The translations under genes and the position numbers were made by a program. Positions 11,452 to 22,541 of a stretch of DNA of 64,000 nt are shown here, in pieces. The stretch covers positions 21,954,245 to 22,018,244 of the forward strand of contig OY848917.1 of the NCBI GenBank assembly GCA_963693285.1. Direction: 5' to 3'. Source of the stretch: Xestospongia muta. Its lineage: Eukaryota; Porifera; Demospongiae; Haplosclerida; Petrosiidae. Positions within the stretch are counted from its first letter, which is position 1; each line of letters begins with the position of its first letter. The notes under the pieces are model-generated. The model was not told the DNA's origin. It worked only from the letters and a program-made list of their open reading frames with translations, and made no database searches.

Positions 11452-12660
11452 TAACCCATCCTACATACAGAGCTCATGTACTGATGACTATGAAAGTTTT
11501 GAATCTGGTCTGGGAACACCACCTCCTACATCCACTCCATTGTCTCACTGTGTTATAAACACATCCAGTTCTACTCCAGTTGGTGCTCCCTCTTATCATT
11601 GTGTACATCACTCAGTCTCAGCTACCAGCAGTTTCTCCCCAGCCTCATCCCCACCACTTACAACCCACCACTTGTACACCTCCACAATCAGGTAATATCA
11701 TAGGTATGTTACAAGAACAACAAACTCTTCTTCACCGAATCATCAATGAACAAGAAGAAATGAGTAAATCTGTCAAGAAAAACAATGAAAGAATTGAAGT
11801 CTGAATGATCAAAGTGAATCATAGTAATTCCTCTTCTGGAGAGAAGCGAAGATTGATCACAAGACTTAACTGTTAGTTCAGTGTCCGCATTCTCCACTTA
11901 TTATTTTATCATTGCTTGTGTAAATACAGGATAAACAAAATCCATGGTGCATTGGAGGAAGGATTTCATCAAGGTGAAAGGTATCTTTTTAGTTTTGAAA
12001 AAGTTTGATACTTTTATTATACATGCATGTATTTCCCATAGCTCCCTTTCCCCTTTCAATATCAACGTGAAAGCCAAAACTATTGAAGAAATATGTGGTT
12101 ATGAAAATTTGATGTATTCAGAGAAACAAGTGAAAGGTAAATGTTCAGAATGAAAGTTGAATATCGTTTTATACTATTTAGCTGCTGTTCAACGAAAAAA
12201 TGATGCATGGAGATATACCTGGAAGATGAATGATAATGAAGAAATTATGCTAAAGAAAGCTGAAGATAAAAAATAGAGAGCCAGACGACGACAAGTAAGT
12301 CAATGTGCAATCACTCTCACCTTGACTCTTACCTTGTTAGAAATTTGATGATCGTTCACTTGTTGTCAATGAAGCAGAAATGGCCCGCCCCATTGGATAA
12401 AAATTAATATATGTCAGAAGAGCATGATGACAAATCAGATGATCAGTTGCAATTGGTCGAACATCATCCACAGTGGTACAGTGGTGTTCAAGAGGTTAGT
12501 TTATCAATTCCATTGTAATTGTTAGTGAGTTTGGTTTCAAAACACCAGAACTAACTGAGCTAATTGTAAAGCCAAGACGTGCTGGTTCTCCATTGCTCAG
12601 CAGACCACCTACAGGAGCTCCTGACTGGGCTGTTGACCCCAATTGGAAAGGCAAGATAAT
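11438..12660 (+). pseudogene. uncharacterised transposon-type gene, multi-exon
   Basis: Ser/Pro/Thr-rich segment (11,460-11,690), then a coiled-coil-like stretch EQQTLLHRIINEQEEMSKSV (11,715-11,780), an exon around 12,055-12,135, a basic exon with MNDNEEIMLKKAEDKK (12,229-12,276), then QLQLVEHHPQWYSGVQE (about 12,445-12,495), an intron, and GFKTPELTELIVKPRRAG (about 12,535-12,590) with PDWAVDPNW before a donor near 12,650. The last blocks are familiar from uncharacterised repetitive proteins of invertebrates. Stops and frame changes lie between blocks, so it is probably dead. No catalytic domain seen. Confidence 0.4.
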
Positions 12661-13317
12661 GTTTTTTTTTGTTTTTAAAATTCATGTCAACTGATTTTTT
12701 CATTACAGATGCATCCATTTAAATCTACATGGAGCCACTAAACACCTGAATTCATTGAACAGTGATTCCTCACAAGTTACATGTATTTCATAATTGTTAT
12801 TGTTTATTATCATCAACTCTCAATTATTGATTATCATTTTTTGTAAAATATACTAATATTTTAATGATTGTATAGCTAATGAGTTCTCAAGGATAGTTCG
12901 GTAGAATACAAGGGGGTGTGTATTGAGTAGGTATAGTGTACAAGCGATATTCAAGCTTGCATACATGGTGTTCTCCATCTAAACTACACTCTTGTACATG
13001 TGTGTGCATTTCCAACCCAATATCTCAGCTTGTTCACACAAAGTGCCACAGATTGGACACGGAATTTCCAAGTTGTGAAATTTCCTAACAAATTGCCGTG
13101 TTAACTCATGGAAGTGAAATTTTAACATGTAACAATTAACTTGTGAAAAGTATCTTTATATCACAAAAAAACTGCTGGAAAGGGAAGAAAATAGAAGACA
13201 AAATTTGTACTTTCTTGTTCTGCCATTTTACTTCATGTTGTGGGTGTGGACAAACAATGACGTAAACGAGGAGACTCGTGTTTTCACGTGTTAGTCTTTA
13301 GTATAGCCTTTATAACT
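12661..13317. other. no gene recognised
   Basis: AT-rich with a few simple runs. Nothing coding recognised until the THAP-type start codon at 13,318. Confidence 0.4.
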
Positions 13318-13690
13318 ATGGAAAAGAATTGTGTGATTGCTGGCTGCAGTAATACTCATAAGAAAGGAGTTAGTCTCTTTAAATTTCCAACTGACAAGTT
13401 GTTAAGAATGAAATGAATAAAGTAAGTCAAGAGAACTCGAACTGAATGGAAGGAGCCTAGTAGTTACTCATGTGTGTAGTGACCATTTCACAGAAAACCA
13501 TTTTCAACCATTGTCTTTAATGTCAGGTGAACAGTTAAAATCGATATATATGCTGGATGTAGTCCATCAACAAATATTCTAGGCAAACTTGGTGTGAAGA
13601 TGAAACAAATGCTGAAACCAGATGCTATTCCAACTCTATTTTCAAGACTATCAGATATACTATCCTCCTCAAGACATTCACTTGCTTAAG
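13318..13690 (+). pseudogene. THAP zinc-finger domain fragment
   Basis: ATG at 13,318 opens a THAP-like C2CH DNA-binding domain: CVIAGCSN, then GVSLFKFPTDKLLR, a Trp in RTEWKE, and, after a frame change, CSDHFTENHFQP, which gives the remaining Cys and His. An early in-frame TGA (about 13,412) and the frame change near 13,470 break it. The following block (GKLGVKMKQMLKP) has no clear domain. It may be the head of a P-element/THAP9-type transposase or a separate THAP gene. Confidence 0.65.
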
Positions 13691-13699
13691 AAAAGAGAG

Positions 13700-14445
13700 A
13701 GAGCTAGAGTTAGTGAGTAAATTTCCTTTAAATACACACAGGATTATTTATATTTGTGAAAGGTTTTATCAAATATTAATGATGATGAAGCTGAGACTAC
13801 TGCCTGTGATATGGATGAGGGAAGTCTAATGGTATTTTTAGATTTTAATAGTAACATGATAGTAAATATGTTATTAGGATATAGAGGCTGATGTTTCTTT
13901 GAACACAAGTTGACACTTTACTATAGTAATTTAATCATGGCTTCAATTTAAGCTATTAGCAGATACTATTTAAAATTGCTACTATCACTATCAGAGCACT
14001 CTGGCTCATATTGACATGGTTACAACCATTTTCTTCTAGCTCTGTTTCAGACATTACTTTATGGCTGAAGAGATGAGGCCCCCCATCTACATTATCTATG
14101 GGACACACCCACAACCGGAAGCATTGAAGCAAAATGGCAGAAAAGTAAAAAATGTGAATTTTGTCATCAAATTTCTTTTCATTAGAGCAATTTTGGGCAA
14201 TGTAAAGGTACTTTTCATCAATCATATATTATTATGATTCATGTAATGAATAATAATTTGTATAAATTATTTTGTCACTGGAGTTACCCTTTAAGCAATT
14301 GTGTCACAATTAACTCATGAGGTGAAAATGTTAGCATGTTCAAATTTTAGCAATATGTCAAATTTTACAGATTATGTCACACTCAATTAACTCATGAATT
14401 GAAAATGCTAGCATGTTCAAATTTTAGCAATTCTGTCAGACTTAA
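13700..14445. other. non-coding spacer with diverged 59-bp repeat units
   Basis: No gene recognised in 13,700-14,280. At 14,290-14,440 there are two or three diverged units of the ATGTTAGCATGTTCAAATTT repeat that forms the minisatellite at 16.3 kb. Confidence 0.5.
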
Positions 14446-14691
14446 TTAATTAAGTGGACCAAATTTTCTTTCATGTCTATATCCTTGCTACAATAGTGAC
14501 AATGATGAACTCTCTCAGCTCTACATACTGGGAAATGATGTTGGCAAAATGTTTTGACTGATAATGTTGTAGATGGACATCCTAGTCTTTTTATAGAGTT
14601 GTAATTGCCAATTACATTATTTACATATTTTGTAATTTAGATATTTTTGTTATAGGGTAAGTTAGTATAGTCATGACTTAACAGGAATATA

Positions 14692-15233
14692 CTGTAATTC
14701 ATGAAAAGATTGTGTGCATCTTAAAATTGTGATTGCGAGTTTTGGCAGGAAACTGCATTTAAAAATCTTGTAATCTTTTCCATAATATTTTTGGTTATGC
14801 CACGTGGTGCGAGGACAAAGTAACAATGAGTTTATATAACTACTTTCACCCAGTCTCTTCTCTCCCAATGAGACAACAGAGTGGTTTAAGTGAATGTACG
14901 ACCTTTGAAGCAAATAAGGCTGTGGAACAAGTTTTGCAAAAGAAAAAAGCAGGTAAAAAATGAAAATATTCGAGTTTTACCGACGAAGATTGTGCCGCCA
15001 TAGGCAAATTTGCCAAAGAGAATGAAAACGCAGCTGCTGTAAAGCGTTTCAAGGTTAACCACAATATTGGTGAGAGTACTGTGTGTAATTGTAAGATAAA
15101 GTATCTTGATCATTAATCAAGATACTTTATTATTAATAATAATTATTAATTATTATTAATTATTGAAAACGCAATTAGAATTTAATTTTGGAATTTGCAA
15201 TTGTTTAATACAGCAATCTTTTCATGAATTACG
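14692..15233 (+). mobile_element. 542-bp TA-flanked element with pogo-type N-terminal coding remnant
   Basis: The left end CTGTAATTCATGAAAAGATT pairs with the right end, whose reverse complement starts TCGTAATTCATGAAAAGATT. TA lies on both sides. It sits in the flank of piggyBac copy 2. The matching place in piggyBac copy 1 (about 640-650, GGAACATATTTGTGATAG) lacks it, so this is an insertion with a visible empty site. Inside, ATG at 14,826 starts MSLYNYFHPV and continues to FAKENENAAAVKRFKVN (about 15,010-15,060) with a stop at 15,116. That style of N-terminal block is known from pogo/Tigger-like transposases. There is one in-frame TGA near 14,960 and no DDE domain, so it is a non-autonomous deletion derivative. 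Confidence 0.7.
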
Positions 15234-15299
15234 ATATTGTGATAGACACATCAAAAAGACACTAAAATATGTATTTATAATATTTTGTAACACATTTTA

Positions 15300-16160
15300 A
15301 TGTTACGTGATAATACCCTCACAACTGATCATTACAATTGACCCCACCCATATGTTCATTATACAACACAACTGACTGAAGACAAGACTTATCTGTGTGC
15401 CATCCTTCTTCTTCACTGTGACAGACACAGTTTTATTTGGTTGTGTGTTTGTGGATGTACAAAAAATGGTTTGGTGTTTTATAATAGAGTGACCACAAGG
15501 TTTCCACACTGTACAGTGATATGTTGTCCACACTCTAGTAGACCCTTCTTGATATGGTTTTTCAATTCTGCTAGAAAGCCTTTCTGATCAGTTCTTATGG
15601 TACCATTGGTGTACATGCCCTGTCATTACAAATCTAGTAGAAGTAAATTTATAGTGGTAAAAAAGTTATCAACATATACAATGATGAGTTTTCTTTCTTA
15701 TATTTTTAGTTAAATTCATCACAACTGATCCACCGTGTCCTCTCTCCACTCTGTCGCCGTTCTTGCTAGTATAAATGTCAAATTCTGAGACATATTCACT
15801 CTTAAATTTAGTACGCATCTAGAAGTTTAATCCATGTCCAATGGTTTCTCTGGCATGTATTGATTCATAAAGGAGCGGCCTTTGAAAGGGACCATCACTT
15901 TGTTGATGCTTTGGTCTCTACCAGATGTAAATAAAGAAGAGAACTTATTTGTTAAGGTGAATAAGAATTGGTCTCACTTTCCCAAGCCAATCATAGTTAG
16001 GATCACCATATGTAGGAAGAATACTGTTGTCAGTAAAATGTAAGAAGCAATGGATGTCAAAGAAGCAATCCCTAGATATTTTATTGGTAATTGGTTGATA
16101 ATGAAAAATTTGATCCAGTAATCACTAATTGAAGATAATTGTACTAATCCCTTCAAAACA
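15300..16160 (-). pseudogene. piggyBac-type transposase remnant, copy 2
   Basis: Second copy of the family at 660-1,335. Minus-strand blocks: ISDYWIKFF (about 16,110), DIHCFLHFTDNSILPTYG (about 15,998-16,060), DPNYDWLGKVRPILIH, SINKVMVPFKGRSFMNQYMP (about 15,855-15,920), VTVKKKDGTQISLV (about 15,380-15,420) and YNEHMGGVNCNDQL (about 15,320-15,365). The residues at the first and third catalytic Asp positions are Asn here (SIN, GVN) but Asp in copy 1. Several frameshifts and stops. A 542-bp element is inserted in its downstream flank. Confidence 0.8.
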
Positions 16161-16284
16161 TAAATCCCACATATGCTAGTATATCATCAATCAACACCTT
16201 ATCCCATGTTTTGTACTATAGGCTTTTTCTTTCATAAACAATATATTGAAAAATATTTCATGTGAAGAAGAGAAGAAATATATT

Positions 16285-16897
16285 TAATAGAGCGGTTACG
16301 TCACACTCAGTTAGCTCATAAAATCAAAACATACCATGTTCAAATTTTAGTGATTATATCACACTCTGTTAACTCACTAAGTCAAAACATTAGCATGTTC
16401 AAAATTTAACAATTAAATCACACTAGGTTAACTCACTAAGTCAAAATGTTAGCATGTTCAAATTTAAGCAATTACGTCACACTCAGTTAACTTGAGGACT
16501 CAAAATGTTAGCTTGTTTAAATTTGACTCATTATGTCACACTGTTAACTCAAGAAGTCAAAACGTTAACATGTTCAAATTTTAACAATTAAATCACACTG
16601 TTAACTCACTAAGTCAAATGTTAGCATGTTCAAATTTGAGCGATTATGTCACATTCGGTTAACTTGAAAAGTCAAAATGTTACCATGTTCAAATTTGAGC
16701 GATTATGTCACACTCAGTTAACTCAAGAAGTCAAAACGTTAGCATGTTCAAATTTAACAATTAAATCATACTCGGTTAAATTACTAAGTCAAAATGTTAG
16801 CACGTTCAAATTTGAGTGATTATGTCACACTCGATTAACTCAAGAAGTTAAAACATTAGCATGTTTGAATTTAAGCAATTACGTCACACTCAGTTAA
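16285..16897. repeat. 59-bp minisatellite, left block
   Basis: About ten tandem units of 59 bp. Each contains a form of TTAGCATGTTCAAATTTGAG followed by ATTATGTCACACTCGGTTAA. Units differ by a few bases, with GAGCGATTATG and AACAATTAAAT variants mixed. The array stops inside a unit at a TTAA and resumes at 18,901. Confidence 0.9.
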
Positions 16898-17017
16898 CAG
16901 GGGCATAGAGAAGTTTTTGAACTAGAGGGGGTGCGCACATGCTAGCGCAAATTTTGGCCACGCCCACCTTCAAAAAATTTGCGGTTGCACGCCTACGCAC
17001 TAATTAAATTGTGAATA

Positions 17018-17928
17018 ATGTCTTTAAGAAAGTGGCTTGTGCCTTTGAAACCAGGTGAATCGTGTTCTACTAGTGCTGTAAATAGTAAATCAGACCACCA
17101 GGAGATTGGACTAAGTTCTCTCATCGAATGCCCAGTCACCAATTACTCTTCAAAAAATATTATGAACATCATCACTCATTATCAAGTACATCATACCAAC
17201 ATGAATGACTTTAATATAATTGTTGATTTCATAGGGAAAGCATTCAGAATGTCATGATAAATCTGCCTGTTGATGTTCTGGGTATAGCCCATCTAAAATT
17301 CAACTAACTTCTTCAGCTGCAATCAGTGCATATGAGAAATGTTTGAAGCAGACATTAATTTACAGAGAACCTGAGTCATATTGCAGGGTGAGTTTATATG
17401 GTCTGGAGCATTGCTCATCATAAACATTGTCTTTGTTAGTGCCGTGACACATACTGGGTTGAATCATTTAACCATCAGCTACTCACATACATTCCAAAAA
17501 GGATTCATTTTGGGACAATGACATTTAGAATGAGAATGAATCTTGCTTGCATGGACTGGGTTAGTATATTTTGATTCATTTTCTCTATCAATGATTATGT
17601 CATACTAGAATGAGAATGTACAGAGGACAGCCACCAGTGAATGTTTTGTAGCTGATCTTCGAAGGTCAGATAGATGTACCCTGATGAAGGTCTTAGTAAA
17701 TAAGTCTTTTGATTTTGTCAATGAAATATGGAAAACCTTCATACAATACCATTTCCAAGACCTAAGGTGATTTATCTTTTTATGTATCACCATTGCTAAC
17801 AATGATTAGACCAGTGATTGAAGAGGAGCCAGAAGCCAGCATTGATGAAGAAGAGGATGATCTTTCTGATGATGGTCGTGAATTGGATGAAGACGAAGTT
17901 GAGTGTGAAGATGAGACGGAATCTTAAT
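17018..17928 (+). pseudogene. uncharacterised transposon ORF (plus-strand gene of the TTAA element)
   Basis: ATG at 17,018 (MSLRKWLVPLKPGES) gives a 79-codon first part that runs into stops. Later exon-like blocks are YREPESYC (about 17,365), RDTYWVESFNHQLLTYIPK (about 17,444-17,500), MRMNLACMDWNENVQR (about 17,530-17,640, across a small intron), SFDFVNEIWKTF, and an acidic C-terminus (EEEDDLSDDG ... CEDETES) ending at about 17,928. The YWVESFN/PKRIHF style is familiar from uncharacterised invertebrate transposons. I cannot assign the superfamily. Confidence 0.5.
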
Positions 17929-17999
17929 TTACAAGATAGTGTCTTTCTTTTATTGACATAAATAAATGGGAGTTACATTATTATTATTTATAATAGTAT

Positions 18000-18680
18000 T
18001 AATAGTTTTTATCATTTAGTTATACAGAAGGTTTGGAAATTCACATATGGTACTCCTTCAGGATTTGGAAATCGTCCTCTGACATCCTACAATTGTACGT
18101 CCAAATGTTATAATGTGTAATTTGAAGATAGCCTTACCCTGAGAATGCATTCTGGCATAACATCTCTTGTATCATAAATTGTGGTTCTTGTTAATTTATG
18201 ATCAATGTATCTTGGCTCATTCTAGACACCCAGCTGGCCAAGAAGGGTCCAAAACTTCCTATATAGTTTCAACCGCTTAGCCTGATTGCTGAGACTAGCT
18301 TCTGCTGACCCTTTTAACCAACTGGGAGGCTGTAGGATAATACATGTGTCTAGGTAACAGTGTGGGCAACAATTAGACCCTCCAAGGACTGGAGGATCAA
18401 ACGTCTCATATCCACTAGTGTCTAAATTAGTTTAGAATCGCATTGGTCACTATACTATAGATAAAAGTACTTTTTTTTCTTCTTTTATTTGTAGGTGCTT
18501 CACATTTAGAATATACAAGTTCCAATTTGATTCTTGGATATTTTTTTATTAAATCCTCGATCTCTTTCAAAAATTCTTCTGGAGGATCTTCTGTATACTA
18601 GACTTCGACCTGAACAGCTGCTATAATTTTGTGTTTATGTATATGTAGAAATACCTTAGACTTAGTCTGGCTCTCAGCCA
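18000..18680 (-). pseudogene. uncharacterised transposon ORF (minus-strand gene of the TTAA element)
   Basis: Minus-strand reading gives EEFLKEIEDLIKKYPRIKLE (about 18,500-18,590), then NCCPHCYLDTCIILQPPSWL (about 18,310-18,380, with CxxC), AKRLKLYRKFWTLLGQLGVW (about 18,225-18,285) and DTRDVMPECILR (about 18,140-18,175). Convergent with the ORF at 17,018. The two look like partners of one element. At least one stop is present. Function unknown. Confidence 0.45.
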
Positions 18681-18900
18681 TAGGCTCTATTTTGTTCTTA
18701 CACGTGTTTAAAATGACCACATGACTAGGCTTAGTCAGCTAAATAACACGTGTTTTGTATATAAAATAAGTTTTATAATATCCCATGTGAACTGCCATTT
18801 TTATTTTGAATACACCCGCCATATTGTGCCGTGGACACACCCCTTAAATAGTGAGCTGAACGGAAGTGTTTATAATTATTCTTATAGTGCACCTCCTCCT

Positions 18901-19246
18901 TTAACTCGAGAAGTCAAAATGTTAGCACATTCAAATTTTAACAATTAAATCACACTCGGTTAACTCACTAAGTCAAAATGTTAGCATGTTCAAATTTGAG
19001 CGATTATGTCACACTCGGTTAACTCGAGAAGTTAAAACATTAGCATGTAAAAATTTAAGCGATTACGTCACACTCAGTTAACTTGAGGACTCAAAACGTT
19101 AGCTTGCTAAAATTTGACGCATTATGTCACACTGTTAACTCGAGAAGTCAAAACGTTAGCACGTTCAATTTTAACAATTAAATCACACTCGGTTAACTCA
19201 CTAAGTCAAAATGTTAGCATGTTCAATTTGAGTCATTATGTCACAC
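18901..19246. repeat. 59-bp minisatellite, right block
   Basis: About six units in the same orientation as the left block. The first unit completes the one broken at 16,897. The block ends at a 30-bp perfect inverted repeat. Confidence 0.9.
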
Positions 19247-19316
19247 TAAGTACTATAATAATCACTAAAATTTAAATTTTAGCATGTTTAAATTTTAGTG
19301 ATTATTATAGTACTTA
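19247..19316. repeat. perfect 30-bp inverted repeat with 10-nt loop
   Basis: Arms 19,247-19,276 and 19,287-19,316 are exact reverse complements. The outer end is TAAGTACTATAATAATCACT and the loop is TTTTAGCATG, a piece of the minisatellite unit. It marks the edge of the minisatellite. Likely a hairpin or a palindromic rearrangement scar. Confidence 0.85.
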
Positions 19317-19449
19317 TTAAATTTGCTAAAATTAGCACACAACAGTAAGCTTAATGTACCAGAGAACATTACATTGATTTCAATTCATACATATCATTAC
19401 CTTCAAATGCTAATCACAAACAAGAACACGTCAACACATTTACACTCAC

Positions 19450-19578
19450 CATTATTAACTGTACTCTGGGTGCCATTAGCAAGAAATAGAGGTGCAGTGT
19501 CAGGTGAAGGGAGTTGGTTCAATAGAACAAGAGGTTTGTGAAGTTTAATACGTCCTTTTAACAATCCATTCTATAGAC
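19450..19578 (-). pseudogene. AATF: AATF (Che-1/Bfr2-like) exon
   Basis: AATF is a nucleolar ribosome-biogenesis and transcription-linked protein. This exon reads NGLLKGRIKLHKPLVLLNQL followed by PSPDTAPLF, matching the family block in which a short basic RIKLQK segment is followed by an NQLP segment. Acceptor TTCAG before 19,578, donor GTGAGT after 19,450. The codon just before NGLLKG is TAG where the family has Trp. Downstream exons for the C-terminal TRAUB region were not found and the sequence soon runs into the hairpin and minisatellite. Confidence 0.65.
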
Positions 19579-19579
19579 C

Positions 19580-21000
19580 TGAATACAAAATAATGATGTT
19601 ATCATAGTAACTGAACAAAGTTGCAGTTTGACCTATGAGTAAATGTTATATCTCAGGCTATCAATATGCTAAAGAAAATGGTTTGCACTATTCAACACAA
19701 CCTTTGTAACAGTGTTTAAATACCAAAACTATGACAATATCTTCACAAGAAAGGATTATAACAGAAGAAAATAGTATTCTTTGTCTTCCAAAGCTACATG
19801 AGGTCAATAATACGTTTTCATATCAATTACATGTGTTCTGCAACTGAAACAAAAAGGTTTCAAACTTGAAAATGTCTTATAAGGCAAAAACAACAATGAG
19901 TCAAGGCAAAAACAAGAAAAGCTTCAATATGGCTACCAAAAAACTCTTTAGATGAGACCACACCCACATGTTATTGCTTCATCATATCATATTTGAAAGT
20001 CAAACTCAACACAAAGTGTAGGACTATATAAAGACTACTCTGAACATGAAAACATCTAAGAACATAACATACACACTTAGGTATACTTGTTAACATAAAC
20101 ATCCAAATAATAAATATATACATATAATAACTTCCTTAGGTTGTAAAGGTAACGTTTTATAGTAAATAGCTAATTACAAAGATAAGACAAATATTTAGCA
20201 AGCCAATCAAAACAAACTTAAACTGTTAGAAATAGAATGTGCATGAGTATACTCCATCAAGATTATAGCATGGCTACCTCCCTGTGTTCTAAGAAAGATA
20301 ATATCAGTATCATTGTGTAGCATAAAGCTTTCCCTATTCAGTTCTATTAACTATTATATCACAAGGTCAAAGATACAACACAAAAGATATGCCACCTATG
20401 AACATTAATTTTAAAGTGATAGATTACAGATTATATTTCAGTCTACAGACTTCAATAGAGAGAAAGCCAAAATAATATCAGTCTAGCACTAAAAATTATA
20501 CTGGAAATCCACAATTAGTACATGTAGTGATCAGGAAATTGAAAGTATCAGCATTCTAATGATATTAAGAGTTTATTTGTTTAAAAAGAATATCATTAAA
20601 GACTAGAAATTGTTTCACAAAAGTACTTTAAACTGAATTATCAAATTAGACAATACCACATTGTTAACTCAAAAGTATTAACAGAAGAGTTGTGAGAGGT
20701 TTATAACATCTAAAACCATGCACTCAAGGTTGACTTGAACATTTTACACATGATCTAATGTTAGGCTAAGAAGGTGGACTCTCATTTGCAGCACAATACA
20801 TAATAATAATTATATATAGATTATTGACAAACCACATGACCTTTATTGCTAATACATATTGAGTGTCAGCAATAAAGTCCATGTGGTTGGACAATAAAAT
20901 ACAGTACATACCAGTTATAACTTATGTCAAACTTGTGAGTCACATGTACCTCAAACACAAATATACTAGTTAGTACACGTGTTCATGGCTCTATCATCAC
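19580..21000. other. intron-like spacer, no exon recognised
   Basis: Between two AATF exons on the minus strand. AT-rich, no exon or transposon recognised. Confidence 0.45.
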
Positions 21001-21006
21001 AAATGA

Positions 21007-21215
21007 TGTCAGTATATTATTGTGTGATGTCATATGTAATGTCAGGATACTCGTGTGATGTCATATGTAATGTCGGGATACTCATGTGTAATGTCATATG
21101 TAATTTCACGATACTCATGTGTGACGTCATATGTAATGTCAGGATACTCGTGTGATGTTATATGTAATGTCAGTATATTATTGTGTGATGTCATATGTAA
21201 TGTCACGATACTCAC
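21007..21215. repeat. about 30-bp tandem repeat, six to seven copies
   Basis: Units centre on TGATGTCATATGTAATGTCA followed by GGATACTC or GTATATTA and vary from about 30 to 33 bp. One unit contains TGACGTCA, a CRE-like palindrome, possibly by chance. It lies in the intron of the broken AATF gene. Confidence 0.8.
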
Positions 21216-21526
21216 AAGAGAAAAGTAAAAGTCTGAGTAACATGCTTTCTGTTTGGAAGAAAGACTTCAAATAAGTTATCTAACAAGTGACTCACGAGTT
21301 CAATTTTGCAAAAGACATGTACTGCATTTGTGGATTGATACCATAGAAGTTCAAAGTGATTTTAATAGTTTTGAGGATCATGAATATACTAGTTTGTGCC
21401 TTTGGTATTTGCTGACAATCACAGCAGAATATACTATGATGTCACTTTATCAAGTCTAAGAGCTTTGTCTGCACTTTCAATTTCTATGGTACATGTCACA
21501 AGAATATACATGTCAAATAGTCTTAC

Positions 21527-21801
21527 TTTGTTGATGCTTTACAGCCTTTCCTTTGGCAATATCATCAGCTATACTATCACGAGATAAAGCAATTATATTA
21601 TCATTATTATCAGCTGTGTTCATATGGTGATCTTCAGAGATTAAACCTAAACCAGTGCACTCAAACATTGGTTGAGAGTCAAGGTGTTAACTAGACTCTT
21701 CTTCATCAGATAATAAAGAGACCTTGTCCTTCTCTCCTTCACCTTCAGATGACACAATGGTGTCAGCCTCATCTTTATCATTTGCCTCATCATTTGATTA
21801 T
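21527..21801 (-). pseudogene. AATF: AATF (Che-1/Bfr2-like) acidic exon
   Basis: Minus-strand exon between a CAG acceptor and a GTAAGA donor. It has an acidic stretch (SSEGEGEKDKVSLLSDEEES), an in-frame TAA, and then the same frame continues to DSIADDIAKGKAVKHQQ. This matches the family order of acidic region then a KGRAVKNQ block. The TAA inside an otherwise continuous frame is a clear lesion. Confidence 0.65.
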
Positions 21802-22541
21802 CTGTAAGTGACATCAATAGAAGTTAAAAATAGAAAACACTTCTATAAATCATTGGTTAAGTCTACTTATGTGATATACACTAATTATTATATATACTTT
21901 ATAGTCCTGTACACATTAAGTTTGTAAGACTGTACAGTATAGGGAGACTTTCATTTGGTAATAAGGCAATTTAGAAAATTATGAAATATTTTCACTACAT
22001 CTTTACAGCTCTAGTCTAGCCTCTTTGCTTAGAGGGGTATGGTAGTGCACACATAGTATCTTCACAAACATTCCTCGTGAAAATATAGCCTATTGAACCT
22101 GTGCCTGAAAAACAACATTTTATAATTGGGTGTGGTTGTAATCTGTTTAGATCTAATACAAGATCTGGAAACAAAATACTTCTTAGAGGTTTCCTACTGG
22201 AATAAGGCATTTTAGTCCTCTCATTGTATTTGGGTTTGTGTTAAAGGGATCAGCCTCACCAGAATAGCTCTATTCTGTGCCAGTACCTTCCAAAACAATT
22301 ATACTATCATTTTTTAAAAATATAATAAACCTTGTTATTTATGCTTTGCAAGTTACCAAATTATAATTTCCAAATATGATTTAACAGTTCATCTTGTTAT
22401 AATACATACAAACACTTAGTAAATCTGTTAATAAGTGGAGGAGGAGAAAGTATGGCAATTACACAATAGCTCTTTAGTACATGTACAACGCGCTCACTTT
22501 GTTAGATTTAGAAAAACAAATTAATGAAGACGTAAGTTTAC

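Larger units (their letters stand above)
16898..18900. mobile_element. 2.0-kb TTAA-flanked DNA element inserted in the minisatellite
   Basis: The minisatellite unit CACTCAGTTAACTCGAG is split: the left flank ends CAGTTAA at 16,897 and the right flank resumes TTAACTCGAG at 18,901, so TTAA (or TTAAC) is duplicated. The element ends are CAGGGGCATAGAG on the left and, read inwards from the right, AGGAGGAGGTGCAC, a weak inverted repeat. TTAA duplication fits piggyBac or Kolobok-type elements. It carries two convergent ORFs. Confidence 0.65.

Noticed and set aside
14846..15113. Minus-strand ORFs in the small TA-flanked element
   Set aside because: They are antisense to a plus-strand block (FAKENENAAAVKRF) that resembles a pogo-type N-terminus.
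22016..22210. Extra AATF exon
   Set aside because: An open frame with a possible acceptor, but no resemblance to the AATF acidic region.
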